A DNA stretch of 64,000 nucleotides, from contig NZ_JAUQOP010000008.1 in the NCBI RefSeq assembly GCF_030580855.1, forward strand, positions 1 through 64,000. The letters are read 5' to 3'. A program made the position numbers and the translations under genes. The notes under the pieces are model-generated. The model saw nothing but the letters and a program-made list of their open reading frames with translations, made no database searches and was not told where the DNA came from. The DNA is from Pseudomonas citrullilanati (GTDB taxonomy: Bacteria; Pseudomonadota; Gammaproteobacteria; Pseudomonadales; Pseudomonadaceae). Positions 18,123 through 26,427 of this stretch are shown here, one piece after another (position 1 is the stretch's first letter; each line of letters starts with the position of its first letter).

Positions 18123-19481
18123 ATGAAAACCCTGCGCATTGGCTCCGGCGCCGGTTACTCCGGCGACCGCATCGAGCCGGCGATCGAACTGGCGCAACAT
18201 GGCGACCTGGATTACCTGGTGTTCGAATGCCTGGCCGAGCGCACGATCGCCCTGGCCCAACAGGCGCGCTTGCTCGACCCGCAGGCCGGCTTCGATCCAT
18301 TGCTGGGCGAACGGATGCGCCGGGTCTTGCCCTTCGTCGGTCGTGGCGCTGGGGCGCGCCGCTTGCGTGTGATCACCAACATGGGCGCGGCCAATCCGTT
18401 GGGCGCGGCCCGGGAAGTCCGGCACATCGCCCGGCAACTGGGCCTGCCGGCCCTGAAGGTGATCGCGGTGACCGGCGACGACGTCCTGGCGACCGTGTTG
18501 GGCGATCCAGAGCAGACCCTGGACAACGGTCAGACCTTGGCTTCGTTGGGCGAGCGCCTGGTGTCGGCCAATGCGTACCTGGGTGTGGACGGCATCATCG
18601 AAGCGCTGCAGGCCGATGCCGATGTGGTGATCACCGGGCGGGTGGCGGACCCGTCGCTGTTCCTCGCACCGCAGATGTTCGAATTCGGCTGGGCGGCGGA
18701 CGATTGGACGCGGTTGGGTCGCGGCACCTTGGTCGGGCACCTGCTCGAATGCGCGGGGCAGCTCAGCGGCGGCTATTTTGCCGATCCGGGGTTCAAGGAC
18801 GTACCGGACCTGGCGCGCCTGGGCTTTCCTCTCGCTGAAGTGGACGCGACGGGCCGGGCGGTGATCAGCAAGGTCGCGGGCTCCGGCGGGCGCATCGACC
18901 CGGCGACTTGCACCGAGCAATTGATCTACGAAGTGCATGATCCTGCCGCGTACCTTACGCCCGATGTCAGCGCCGACTTCTCTGGCGTGTCGTTTACCGT
19001 TCCAGGGCCGGACCAGGTCGAGGTCCACGGCGCCGATGGCCAGGCGCGGCCCGTCGCTCTCAAGGTCTCGGTAGGTTACCTCGATGGCTGGATCGGCGAA
19101 GGCCAGATCTCCTACGGCGGCCCGGGGGCCTTGGCGCGGGGCCGATTGGCCCGGGAAGTGGTACTGGAGCGCTTGAAACTGACCGGCGTGGCCTATGAAG
19201 AGATCCGCGCCGAGTTGATCGGCGTGGATGCCCTGCACGGTTGCGAATTGGGTTCGCGAGCGGGTGGCGAACCTTGGGAAGTGCGCCTGCGGGTCGCGGC
19301 CCGTTGCACCGACCGCGCCGAGGCCGTGCGCATCGGCAACGAAGTGGAAACCCTCTACACCAATGGTCCTTACGGCGGTGGCGGGGCGAGCAAATCGGTG
19401 CGCCAGGTGGTGGCGGTGGCCTCGCTGCTACTGCCGCGCGACGCTGTCAGCGTGAAGATTCATTCGGAGGACCTGCAATGA
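18123..19481 (+). CDS. AtuA-family (DUF1446) protein
   Basis: The 452-residue protein begins with the DUF1446 signature LRIGSGAGYSGDRIEPAIEL, followed by GDLDYLVFECLAERT and ITNMGAANPLGAA. AtuA is the founding member, needed for acyclic terpene (citronellol) use in Pseudomonas, yet its reaction is unknown. Here no other atu genes (carboxylase, hydratase) are present, so terpene use is unlikely. The ATG abuts the transporter stop and its own stop overlaps the next gene (ATGA). The protein probably acts on the acid brought in by the transporter. Confidence 0.82.
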   Translation: MKTLRIGSGAGYSGDRIEPAIELAQHGDLDYLVFECLAERTIALAQQARLLDPQAGFDPLLGERMRRVLPFVGRGAGARRLRVITNMGAANPLGAAREVRHIARQLGLPALKVIAVTGDDVLATVLGDPEQTLDNGQTLASLGERLVSANAYLGVDGIIEALQADADVVITGRVADPSLFLAPQMFEFGWAADDWTRLGRGTLVGHLLECAGQLSGGYFADPGFKDVPDLARLGFPLAEVDATGRAVISKVAGSGGRIDPATCTEQLIYEVHDPAAYLTPDVSADFSGVSFTVPGPDQVEVHGADGQARPVALKVSVGYLDGWIGEGQISYGGPGALARGRLAREVVLERLKLTGVAYEEIRAELIGVDALHGCELGSRAGGEPWEVRLRVAARCTDRAEAVRIGNEVETLYTNGPYGGGGASKSVRQVVAVASLLLPRDAVSVKIHSEDLQ

Positions 19482-19804
19482 GTCGCCTCAAACTGCGTGA
19501 CCTGGCCCACTCCCGCACGGGGGACAAGGGCGACACGTCCAATATCTCGGTGATCGCGTTCAACGCCGAAGACTACCCGCGCCTGTGTGAGTGGCTGACG
19601 GTGGAGCGCGTTGCCGAACATTTTGCAGGACTGCTGGACCCGCGAGGACCGATGATCCGCCGCTATGAACTGCCTGGCGTGAAGGCGCTCAATTTTGTCT
19701 TGCCCGGGATCCTGCGGGGCGGGGTGACCCGCTCGCTCGCGCTCGATGCCCACGGGAAGGCCTTGGGCGCGGCGCTGCTGGACTTGGAAATACCCTGCCA
19801 CTGA
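19478..19804 (+). CDS. AtuA-like ferredoxin-fold small partner
   Basis: The 108-residue protein opens with LRDLAHSRTGDKGDTSNISV, the hallmark of the small domain found fused to or beside AtuA-type (DUF1446) proteins, and ends with GVTRSLALDAHGKALGAALL. It overlaps the upstream gene by four bases (ATGA), so the two are almost surely made together as a complex. GGAGG lies upstream of the ATG. No catalytic role is known for the domain. Confidence 0.8.
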   Translation: MSRLKLRDLAHSRTGDKGDTSNISVIAFNAEDYPRLCEWLTVERVAEHFAGLLDPRGPMIRRYELPGVKALNFVLPGILRGGVTRSLALDAHGKALGAALLDLEIPCH

Positions 19805-19810
19805 GGGCGA

Positions 19811-20053
19811 TCAGGGCTGTCCCTTGACGTCGGTCGAGACCACGCGCTCCAGGCCATTCGCGCCTGGCGCCGTGCTCGGCGCCCACGATCGTTCGCTGCG
19901 GCATTTTAGCTTCACGCCCTTGCGCGCAGCCATGTGGCTGGCCGTTTCCATGCACATCGCTTTAGTGGCGTAGGTCGGCTCGTGCCTGCGCTCTTCCACG
20001 CAGCCTTCCACGCCAGTGCAGATGGTCATAACCATAACGTACACGGTCATCAT
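19811..20053 (-). CDS. Small hypothetical protein, possibly exported
   Basis: The 80-residue protein starts with a short hydrophobic stretch (MMTVYVMVMTICTGVEGC), then a polar, cysteine-containing body. Two adjacent ATGs at 20053 and 20050 follow GGGAGC. It converges on the AtuA operon with only six bases between the stops. The composition suggests a real gene rather than a shadow frame, because the opposite strand has no long frame here. No family recognised. Confidence 0.5.
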   Translation of the reverse strand: MMTVYVMVMTICTGVEGCVEERRHEPTYATKAMCMETASHMAARKGVKLKCRSERSWAPSTAPGANGLERVVSTDVKGQP

Positions 20054-20237
20054 CCTGATGTTGCTCCCATCGAAACGATGCGATTGATGCACCTTGCACG
20101 GGCCCGCGAGGGACCTGGGCGAGTAGCACTGACAAGCGGATGATGAGCCTTCCTCCGAACCTCCAGCAATGGGCCAGCACAGCCTTCCGTCGGAAAAACG
20201 TCACCTTCGGATTGGTTGTAAATTTTCTCAAAATCGG

Positions 20238-20258
20238 CGCCATTATGTTGGCGTTTTT
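20238..20258 (+). terminator. Weak hairpin-T-run terminator
   Basis: CGCCA and TGGCG form a 5-bp stem over a six-base loop, followed by TTTTT. It could end transcription reading through from the AtuA operon, but lies 430 bases beyond it and would also be antisense to the small gene at 19811. Confidence 0.3.
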
Positions 20259-20300
20259 GTGATGATCCAGCGGTTAAAGCTATGGCGATCCGGCAGGCGA

Positions 20301-20308
20301 GGGCAGGG
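20301..20308 (+). promoter_or_regulatory. KOPS-like motif
   Basis: GGGCAGGG on the + strand, intergenic, the last one seen left of dif. Confidence 0.55.
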
Positions 20309-20334
20309 GTGGAACGGCTCGCCCGGCAGACCCT

Positions 20335-20742
20335 TCAGGGCGCGTCGAAGTTCTCATAAGCCAGGGAGATCGCGTCGCTCTGCGGATAGCTGACATACAC
20401 CATCTCGCCGTAGTTGCTGGCGACCAGCACGTAGGGCCATTTGCCGTTGGCCTTTCGCAGTTGCTCATACAACGGCAGGAAGAAGTCCTTGGTCTGACCC
20501 TGGGGGTCGTAGGGGACTTCACCGATAAAGATGGGATAGCGCCCGCCGTTGCACAATTGGACACGCTCCAGCTTGATGCCGCTTTTCTCCAGCACGGTGC
20601 GGGCCGGGTGATGCCAGGTGGCGAGGTCGACATCCTGGCAATCGTGGGTTTTCTGGGTGTAGAGCTCGGTGTCCGGGAGGGCCGGATACGCCATGGCCTG
20701 GCCGGTCAGGAACAGTAGAGCCAGGGGTAGAAGACGCTGCAT
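20335..20742 (-). CDS. Small exported protein of unknown function
   Basis: The 135-residue precursor has a clear signal peptide (RLLPLALLFLTGQAMAY, cleavage after AMA). The mature part has two cysteines (HDCQDVD, VQLCNGG) that could form a disulfide. The sequence YPIFIGEVPYDPQGQTKDFF and YVLVASNYGEMVYVSY suggests a small beta-rich periplasmic domain. AGGAT-type sequence upstream is weak. No family could be named. Its neighbours are unrelated single genes. Confidence 0.65.
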   Translation of the reverse strand: MQRLLPLALLFLTGQAMAYPALPDTELYTQKTHDCQDVDLATWHHPARTVLEKSGIKLERVQLCNGGRYPIFIGEVPYDPQGQTKDFFLPLYEQLRKANGKWPYVLVASNYGEMVYVSYPQSDAISLAYENFDAP

Positions 20743-20844
20743 GGGAGAGGTCCGATTGGGGGGGAGGAGGATTGTAAGTGCTTTTTCGCCAGATCCAAGG
20801 CCGGGCCCGTCCCGGAAACGTCCATTTTTCCGAGTGCTCCCGGG

Positions 20845-20862
20845 TGTGGGAGCGGGCCTGCC
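20845..20862. repeat. Partial REP element
   Basis: TGTGGGAGCGGGCCTGCC is a half REP between two minus-strand genes. Confidence 0.45.
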
Positions 20863-20882
20863 TCATTCAATCGGTACAGCGC

Positions 20883-21236
20883 TCAGTGCGCGCTGACGCA
20901 GGCGCCGGAGAAAAGAGCATCCTGTTCGCCAACCCTGAACGCTGCTCCCTCGATGTGGTAGACCGTGGGCTCTGCGCAAAAGTATGGCTCCAGGCCCATC
21001 ATGAACAGCCGGTGGTCCTCGCTCGCTTCGAACCCCGGCGTGTGATCTTCCAGCGAAGCCCAGCGCACGATCAGGTTGAACTGTTCAGGGTGTTCGATCC
21101 CTTGGGCGAGCATATGGCCGCCGTAGCCCTTTGCTCGGCTAAGCAGGGGGGCCACTTCGGCGAATGCGCGCCTGAACGGGTCGATGCGATCCTTGTGTAC
21201 GGGGAGCAGGGCGATTTCATAAATCATGGCGTTCAT
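20883..21236 (-). CDS. Antibiotic-biosynthesis-monooxygenase (ABM) fold protein
   Basis: The 117-residue protein has an ABM/dimeric alpha-beta barrel layout: IYEIALLPVHKDRIDPFRRAF at the start, GYGGHMLAQGIEHPEQFNL with VRWASLEDHTPGF in the middle. Members are small cofactor-free oxygenases or heme- or quinone-related enzymes. It is 32 bases downstream of a quinone oxidoreductase-like gene on the same strand, so they may be co-transcribed and act on the same oxidised or electrophilic compound under ArsR control. The C-terminal extension is not part of the domain. Confidence 0.65.
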   Translation of the reverse strand: MNAMIYEIALLPVHKDRIDPFRRAFAEVAPLLSRAKGYGGHMLAQGIEHPEQFNLIVRWASLEDHTPGFEASEDHRLFMMGLEPYFCAEPTVYHIEGAAFRVGEQDALFSGACVSAH

Positions 21237-21268
21237 CCCATGTGATCCAGCGGTTAAGGGGTGCGTGC

Positions 21269-22243
21269 TCAGGCGATCAGCGACGGCTCGACGGCAATCG
21301 CGATCTTGCCCTGCAGGCCGTTGTTCGGGCTCTCCAGTCGGGCGTGGGCGAGCGCGAGGTCGGCGAGCGAATAGACCGCACCGACGTGGGGCCGCAGTTG
21401 GCCGCGAGCGATCAAGGCGCTCAACTCATCGAGCTTGCCGCGGTTCTGCCGGGTGAAAACGAAGTGATAGCTGGCGTTCTTGCCCCAGGCCTGGATGAGG
21501 TTCTGCGGCCGGGCAATGTCCACGATCGAGACCACGCGACCCAGTTGGGCCAGTGCATCGGGGCTGCGTGACAGCGTGTCGCCGCCAATGGTGTCGAACA
21601 CCACATCGACGCCGTGGCCATCCGTCTGGCGGTGGATGGCGTCGACGTAATCCTCTTTCTCGTAGTCGATGATCACATCGGCGCCCATGGACCGGGCGAA
21701 CTCGGCATTGGCTTGGCGCACGGTGGTGAACACCCGGGCCCCGATGGCTTTTGCCAATTGGATCGCCACGTGACCCACGCCGCCCGCGCCACCGTGGATG
21801 AGGATGCTTTCGCCGACCCGCAGGCCGGCGCGAACCACCAACGCTTCCCACGCCGTCCCGCCAACCAGAGTCAGGCTTGCCGCTTCAAGATGGCTCAGCG
21901 TCGGTGGCTTCCTGCCGATGATGCTTTCGGCGGCGACGTGGTACTCGGCATAGCTGCCAGGGCCGTCGAATATCTGCGGGGTGTACCAGACTTCGTCTCC
22001 CGGCGCGAATACCGTGACGCCCGGGCCAACGCTTTCGACGACGCCGGAGACGTCATGCCCGGTGATCGTCGGCAACGGCACCAGGTCGGGATAGTCGCCA
22101 CGTCGAACCTGGTAATCCAGGGGGTTGATGGATGTGGCGTAGACCCGGACCAGGACTTGCCCGGCGCCCGGCACGGGCTTGGGCACCTCGCGGAGTTCGA
22201 ACGATTCCGGGCCGCCAAATGAGGTGAGCATCATCGCTTTCAT
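21269..22243 (-). CDS. Zeta-crystallin-type NADPH:quinone oxidoreductase (MDR superfamily)
   Basis: The 324-residue protein has the zinc-independent MDR pattern: [16 protein letters not shown] near residue 35, [15 protein letters not shown], the nucleotide motif [15 protein letters not shown] near 150, and no structural zinc cysteines. Such enzymes reduce quinones or alkenals with NADPH. Upstream at 22273-22292 is an inverted repeat identical in form to the one before the adjacent ArsR gene, so it is probably the ArsR target. The ABM protein gene follows. Confidence 0.85.
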   Translation of the reverse strand: MKAMMLTSFGGPESFELREVPKPVPGAGQVLVRVYATSINPLDYQVRRGDYPDLVPLPTITGHDVSGVVESVGPGVTVFAPGDEVWYTPQIFDGPGSYAEYHVAAESIIGRKPPTLSHLEAASLTLVGGTAWEALVVRAGLRVGESILIHGGAGGVGHVAIQLAKAIGARVFTTVRQANAEFARSMGADVIIDYEKEDYVDAIHRQTDGHGVDVVFDTIGGDTLSRSPDALAQLGRVVSIVDIARPQNLIQAWGKNASYHFVFTRQNRGKLDELSALIARGQLRPHVGAVYSLADLALAHARLESPNNGLQGKIAIAVEPSLIA

Positions 22244-22272
22244 TGGAAAAATCCTCGCATCGATAAAGTTAG

Positions 22273-22292
22273 ATATCGGGATATTTCGATAT
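22273..22292. promoter_or_regulatory. Probable ArsR-type operator before the oxidoreductase
   Basis: ATATCG, eight bases, then CGATAT, 30 bases upstream of the oxidoreductase ATG. The same ATATCG-N8-CGATAT layout recurs at 22622-22641 upstream of the regulator itself. Confidence 0.65.
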
Positions 22293-22309
22293 CCTGGGGC
22301 AAAAAAAAC

Positions 22310-22612
22310 CTACAGCTCTTTCCCGATCAGCTCGGAGAGGGCACTGATGGTCGCTTCATTGCGTTTGTAGTAAGTCCACTGGCCGATGCGCCTGACTTCG
22401 ACCAGGCCGACCCGTTGCAGCGTCGCCAGGTAACCGGACACCGTGGACTGGGACAGGCCAATGCCTTCCTGGATGCTGCTGACGCAGACACCCACCGTGT
22501 GAACGTCGCCTTCATCCTGCGGCGGGAAGTTCTTCGCGGGGTCCTTCAAGCCTTTCAGGATCTGGAGGCGAGTAGGGTTCGAGAGGGCTTTGAATATTTC
22601 GAGTAATTCCAT
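22310..22612 (-). CDS. ArsR-family transcriptional repressor
   Basis: The 100-residue winged-helix protein opens with LEIFKALSNPTRLQILKGL and has the recognition helix in IGLSQSTVSGYLATLQRVGL, then the wing VRRIGQWTYYKRNE. Two cysteine-poor halves argue against a metal sensor of the ELCVCDL type, although VGVCVSS contains one cysteine; it may sense oxidants or electrophiles. It lies upstream of the oxidoreductase on the same strand, and both genes carry the same inverted repeat in front, implying autorepression and control of the oxidoreductase. Confidence 0.85.
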   Translation of the reverse strand: MELLEIFKALSNPTRLQILKGLKDPAKNFPPQDEGDVHTVGVCVSSIQEGIGLSQSTVSGYLATLQRVGLVEVRRIGQWTYYKRNEATISALSELIGKEL

Positions 22613-22621
22613 GTGCCGAGA

Positions 22622-22641
22622 ATATCGAGATTTATCGATAT
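22622..22641. promoter_or_regulatory. Probable autoregulatory ArsR operator
   Basis: ATATCGA and TCGATAT are perfect 7-bp arms with a six-base centre, ending 9 bases upstream of the ArsR start. The location overlaps where the ribosome site and promoter must be. Confidence 0.65.
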
Positions 22642-22677
22642 GTCAATACGTAAATCACTGACGCCTCAGTCTGAGTA

Positions 22678-23634
22678 TCAAGGCTTTTCGGCTTCAGCCC
22701 CGGGTGGGTGACCGAAGTAGGCCTTGTAGGCATGGCTGAAGTTGGCGGGGTTGGCATACCCCAGGCGGTGGGCAATCTGCGCCACGTGCCATTTGCGCTG
22801 GCGCAGGAGCGTGCGCGCCAGCTCCAGGCGTTGCTGGCGCACGTAGTCGAGCATCGACTGGCCGTAGACCCGGCTGAAGGCGCGTCTCAGGGTGGTTTCT
22901 CCCACGCCCAGTTCCCGCGCCAATGCCTGGGTGCCTGGCGGGTTCAGGAGCTGGGTGTCGAGCTGAAAGCGTGCTTCGTGCGCCAGATCCGAATGGCTGC
23001 GCAGGGTCGCCACGGGCTTGTCCGGCGCGGGCGCCAGGTGGGTGGCCAGTTCGACCAGCACGGCCAGGCACAGGCTTTCCTGGTTCAGCCGTTCCAACGC
23101 GCCGTGATAGGGCGAATGGTAAAGCCGCTCGAACAAGCGTCCGACGGCGCGACAGCCCTGCAACTCTGAAAAATGCATGCCATCGCCGAGCAGGGAGGAC
23201 AGGGGCCGCAATGACGGATCCTCTTCGGCCACTTCGCGCAGATAATCGCCGCTGATGCGCAGCCCGGCCATGCGTGCGCGGCTACCCGCCGGCATCCGGT
23301 CCATGGCTTCCATGCTTTCACTCAGGCCCAGCACGTGCGGTGCGCCGGGGGTGTATTCATTCAGCACACCGTCCACCCGATGCTGCCACTGTCCATCCAG
23401 TACCTGCACGATGCACACGCTGTCGGGCAAGACCTTATGGATGCTCAACGGCTCGGGGAACTGCAAGTCGCAGTCGAAATACTGCAAGTACGGCCGCAGG
23501 GTACGAGCGCGGTAGTGGCCGATGGCGCTGCCCATGACCTGCCGTGCGCTGTCGTCGAATACGCCGGCCTGGTCCAAGGCCTCTGGATGATCGAAACAGA
23601 ATTGCGTGTCGAGGTACGGGTTCCGGCGGTTCAT
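22678..23634 (-). CDS. AraC-family transcriptional regulator
   Basis: About 318 residues. The C-terminal ~100 residues carry two helix-turn-helix motifs, ALARELGVGETTLRRAFSRVYG and VAQIAHRLGYANPANFSHAYKAYFG, typical of AraC/XylS proteins with an N-terminal ligand domain. The second HTH with the family pattern is intact. The start is uncertain: the ATG at 23634 is chosen because the domain seems to begin there, but ATGs at 23673 and 23697 are also open. No clear ribosome site decides. The regulated gene is unknown; its neighbours are unrelated. Confidence 0.82.
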   Translation of the reverse strand: MNRRNPYLDTQFCFDHPEALDQAGVFDDSARQVMGSAIGHYRARTLRPYLQYFDCDLQFPEPLSIHKVLPDSVCIVQVLDGQWQHRVDGVLNEYTPGAPHVLGLSESMEAMDRMPAGSRARMAGLRISGDYLREVAEEDPSLRPLSSLLGDGMHFSELQGCRAVGRLFERLYHSPYHGALERLNQESLCLAVLVELATHLAPAPDKPVATLRSHSDLAHEARFQLDTQLLNPPGTQALARELGVGETTLRRAFSRVYGQSMLDYVRQQRLELARTLLRQRKWHVAQIAHRLGYANPANFSHAYKAYFGHPPGAEAEKP

Positions 23635-23806
23635 CGAAAAAGCGTCCGTCAGGGCTGGGAGACAGCGTCGCATGATACCGCCATCGGGCGGCGTCATCAG
23701 TTGTTGTGAGTCGCGGCCTTATTGTTGTGCGCGGCGGCCTGGCGGCTTGGCAGATCACTGTGGGTTGATTTCAATGGTCGGCTTTGGACTGTCGAGGAAG
23801 CCGATG

Positions 23807-24235
23807 ATGATGTTCTACCGCAAGTGGGCGGCCCTGCTGGGCCTGGTGCTGACCGTGTTCGTGGGGATCGCCCATGCTGAAAGTCGCCCGGAAGTCGCGG
23901 AAAAAGTGCAGGCGTATGCAGGCGAGGGCGGTGTGAAGGTCTGGACCCTGCGCATGGGTGCCCGCAGTGACAACCAGGCGCTGGTGCAGGTGGAAGGCAT
24001 CGACCATGACTGGAACATGAAGATCCAGAAGATGGCCGTGGAAAAGACCGCCAAGGACACCCGCTATTCCACCACCGTGGACGGCAAGAAATTCGTGGTG
24101 CTGGTGCTGCAACAAGGCTGGGGCGAGCTGTACCTGCCCGGCGAAGCGCAGGCGCTGAACGTCGGCTATGACGAGTCCCTGTCCAGTCAAGGCAATGCAC
24201 AGGCATTCCTGACCGATTATCTGCAGGCCAACTGA
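23807..24235 (+). CDS. Small exported protein of unknown function
   Basis: A 142-residue precursor with signal peptide (YRKWAALLGLVLTVFVGIAHA, cut after AHA). The mature part is a compact, lysine-rich domain with DHDWNMKIQKM and FVVLVLQQGWGELYLPG. Three ATGs lie in a row (23804, 23807, 23810) behind GAGGAAG; 23807 gives the best spacing. Its stop is three bases before the start of the M48 protease gene, so they belong together, and a substrate or cofactor role for the protease is possible but not shown. Confidence 0.7.
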   Translation: MMFYRKWAALLGLVLTVFVGIAHAESRPEVAEKVQAYAGEGGVKVWTLRMGARSDNQALVQVEGIDHDWNMKIQKMAVEKTAKDTRYSTTVDGKKFVVLVLQQGWGELYLPGEAQALNVGYDESLSSQGNAQAFLTDYLQAN

Positions 24236-24238
24236 GTC

Positions 24239-25711
24239 ATGGGCCGATTCAGGCGATGGTCATGGCCGCTGACGATGCTGTTGCTGCCGCTGGTTTTGAT
24301 GGGCTGGGCCAGTGTGCAGGGCTGGCGGGCCGATGATGTGCTGCGCGAAGCGCAGATCATGCGCCAATGGCTGGCCAGCCCCAGCGACGCGTGGGTCCAG
24401 CAATTATCGCGGGACGAACGCAAGCAGGTGATTTCGCCCGAAGGTCGGCGCACGCATTTCCAGAGCCAGGTGGACAAGGTCGACAGCGACCATGCCTGGA
24501 TCCGCCTGCGCCAGGCACTGGCAGCCTTGGCCTACTGGCTCGCCTTCGCCGCGTTGGTGGCGGGACCTGCAACCTGGCTCAAGCTGCGCGTGGATGCCTG
24601 GCGCGCGCTGAGCGCCAGGGACTTTCTCTACGACCGTCTGTTTCCCTGCTGGCGTGCCTTGGGGCGCTGGCTGGTGGCGTACACCGCCTTGCTGGTCGGC
24701 GCGTTGGCGCTGAGCCTGCTGTATGAACTGAGCTGGGGCTGGAGCCATTTCAAGGCGGGCGGCTGGTTCATGTTGCTGGTGGCGGTGCCGGTGATCGCCG
24801 TGCTCTGGATCGGCCTTATGTTGATCGAGCGGCTGCGCCAGCAATGGCACGCCCTGGACAGCCCATCGTCGGCCTTTCTGGGGCAAGCCATGGGGCGCGA
24901 CAAGGCCCCGGCCTTATGGGCGTGGATTGAACTATTGGCCGCCGACACGGGCGCGCCGATGCCCGACCATATTGTCATCGGCATCGACCAGTCGTTTTTC
25001 GTTACCAGCGTCGACGTAGTGCTTCAGCCTGCCGGCGATGTGCTCAGGGGCCGCACGCTTTATCTGCCGTTGACCTATCTCACGACCATGAGCCAGGTCG
25101 AAACCGCGTCGATCATCGGCCACGAACTGGGCCATTTCAGCAGCCGCGACACCGAGCGAGGCAGCGAAATCGGCGCGTATTTCAACCTGATGTGCCTGCA
25201 TTTTTCGTTTATCAGTGCAGCAGATGCCGACCCGGCCTGGATCGAGCGTCCGGCGATCTGGATGACCCAGCGCTTTTTGCACCACTTCCAAGTGGCCGTG
25301 CACCACTGGGGACGGGCACAGGAGCTGGTGGCGGATCGGGTGGGGAGCAAAATCGCCGGCGAGCGGTTGTTCTGCCAGGCGCTGTTACGCGTTATCGCCC
25401 TGGACGGTGAAATCGACACGCTGCTTGCCGAACGACGCCACGCCAATCTGATCCAGGCCCTGGCCGAGCACCTGCGCCACACCCCGCTGCGCTTGAGCGA
25501 CACGGTGCTGCAGCACGCGATCGCACACCCCTTCGATACCCATCCGCCAACGGCCTTGCGCCTGCGGCAACTGGGCGTGGCGCTGGACGCCTCGCTGCTG
25601 GCCCAAGCCACCCGTACACCCACCGAGCACGACTGCCAGTGGTTCAGTCAACTCACGGCAAGCCCCTCACCACAGCCTGATGCCAACGATGTCAGGCACA
25701 AGACCTTATAA
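24239..25711 (+). CDS. M48-family membrane zinc metalloprotease
   Basis: The 490-residue protein has four hydrophobic segments in the first ~200 residues (TMLLLPLVLMGWASV, WLAFAALVAGPATWL, YTALLVGALALSLL, LLVAVPVIAVLWIGL). Next comes the zinc motif HELGH near residue 295 and the third-ligand region QELVADRVGSKIAGE. This matches Ste24/HtpX-type M48 peptidases in the inner membrane, which degrade or trim membrane proteins. It begins three bases after the exported protein gene and is followed 12 bases later by a membrane protein gene, so three genes probably form one operon. Confidence 0.85.
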   Translation: MGRFRRWSWPLTMLLLPLVLMGWASVQGWRADDVLREAQIMRQWLASPSDAWVQQLSRDERKQVISPEGRRTHFQSQVDKVDSDHAWIRLRQALAALAYWLAFAALVAGPATWLKLRVDAWRALSARDFLYDRLFPCWRALGRWLVAYTALLVGALALSLLYELSWGWSHFKAGGWFMLLVAVPVIAVLWIGLMLIERLRQQWHALDSPSSAFLGQAMGRDKAPALWAWIELLAADTGAPMPDHIVIGIDQSFFVTSVDVVLQPAGDVLRGRTLYLPLTYLTTMSQVETASIIGHELGHFSSRDTERGSEIGAYFNLMCLHFSFISAADADPAWIERPAIWMTQRFLHHFQVAVHHWGRAQELVADRVGSKIAGERLFCQALLRVIALDGEIDTLLAERRHANLIQALAEHLRHTPLRLSDTVLQHAIAHPFDTHPPTALRLRQLGVALDASLLAQATRTPTEHDCQWFSQLTASPSPQPDANDVRHKTL

Positions 25712-25723
25712 GGAGAATGACCA

Positions 25724-26389
25724 ATGTCCCAGCCCTCCGATCCGCTGTCGGATCTTTCCAGCTCGCTCAGCCAACAGTACGCCGCCTCCCGCGAGGCTGA
25801 ACGTGAACGCTCCATCACGGAGCTCGAGCAGGTGATCCAAGGCGTGCCCGAGCAGACCGAATTCACCAATTCGCGTCGCTTCAAGCTGCTCGGCCCATTG
25901 TTCTTGCTGATCGCCCTGGGCTTGCTGGGCTTCGCCCTGCGCGATGGTTCCACCGGCCTGGCCGGGTGCGCCGCCGCGATGGCGTTGCTCTTTGTGTTGC
26001 TCACCTGGCAACACCGCAACGCTGGGCAACACGCCTTCATGCGCCTGACCCGTCGTCAACTTTTCGCAGACACCTTGAGCACACCGGTCGACCTGGTCGA
26101 CATTGCCGACATCTCCGTCAGTGAACAAGGCTGGCTGACGGTGCAAACACTGACCCTGCGTGCCGATGCGCCACTGCCTGTTCATCGCGCCGCGCGGCAG
26201 TTGTTCGGCAACCAGGCGCTGGCCTTGAAAAAGCCCCGGCCGCAGATCCGTATCCAGTCCGCTGGCTTGATGCGTGACGGCCGTAAGCTCGATTGCGACC
26301 AGATCGGTGAAATCCTGAGCGCGTATTGCCAGGCTGCCCATGCACAACAGCATCTTGATGCGTTGCGTCAGGATGGCCGGCGGGGTTGA
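25724..26389 (+). CDS. Membrane protein of unknown function, protease-linked
   Basis: The 221-residue protein has a polar N-terminus rich in Ser/Glu, two adjacent hydrophobic segments (LLGPLFLLIALGLLGFAL and AGCAAAMALLFVLLTW, about residues 46-90) and a soluble C-terminal domain. AAGGAG lies seven bases before the ATG. Gene order with an M48 protease and an exported protein is tight. No family recognised; it may be a partner or substrate of the protease. A hairpin two-TM protein with a cytoplasmic domain is the likely topology. Confidence 0.7.
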   Translation: MSQPSDPLSDLSSSLSQQYAASREAERERSITELEQVIQGVPEQTEFTNSRRFKLLGPLFLLIALGLLGFALRDGSTGLAGCAAAMALLFVLLTWQHRNAGQHAFMRLTRRQLFADTLSTPVDLVDIADISVSEQGWLTVQTLTLRADAPLPVHRAARQLFGNQALALKKPRPQIRIQSAGLMRDGRKLDCDQIGEILSAYCQAAHAQQHLDALRQDGRRG

Positions 26390-26427
26390 GGGTGTTGCGC
26401 TCCTTCAAGAACTGGCAAAAAAACCAC

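Noticed and set aside
17310..19238. A 642-codon minus-strand frame opposite the CitMHS and AtuA genes
   Set aside because: Antisense artefact of GC-rich codons; the sense proteins are certain.
20263..21257. A 15-base exact match, TGATCCAGCGGTTAA, at 20263-20277 and 21243-21257
   Set aside because: Short and with no extended similarity; may be chance or a small intergenic repeat.
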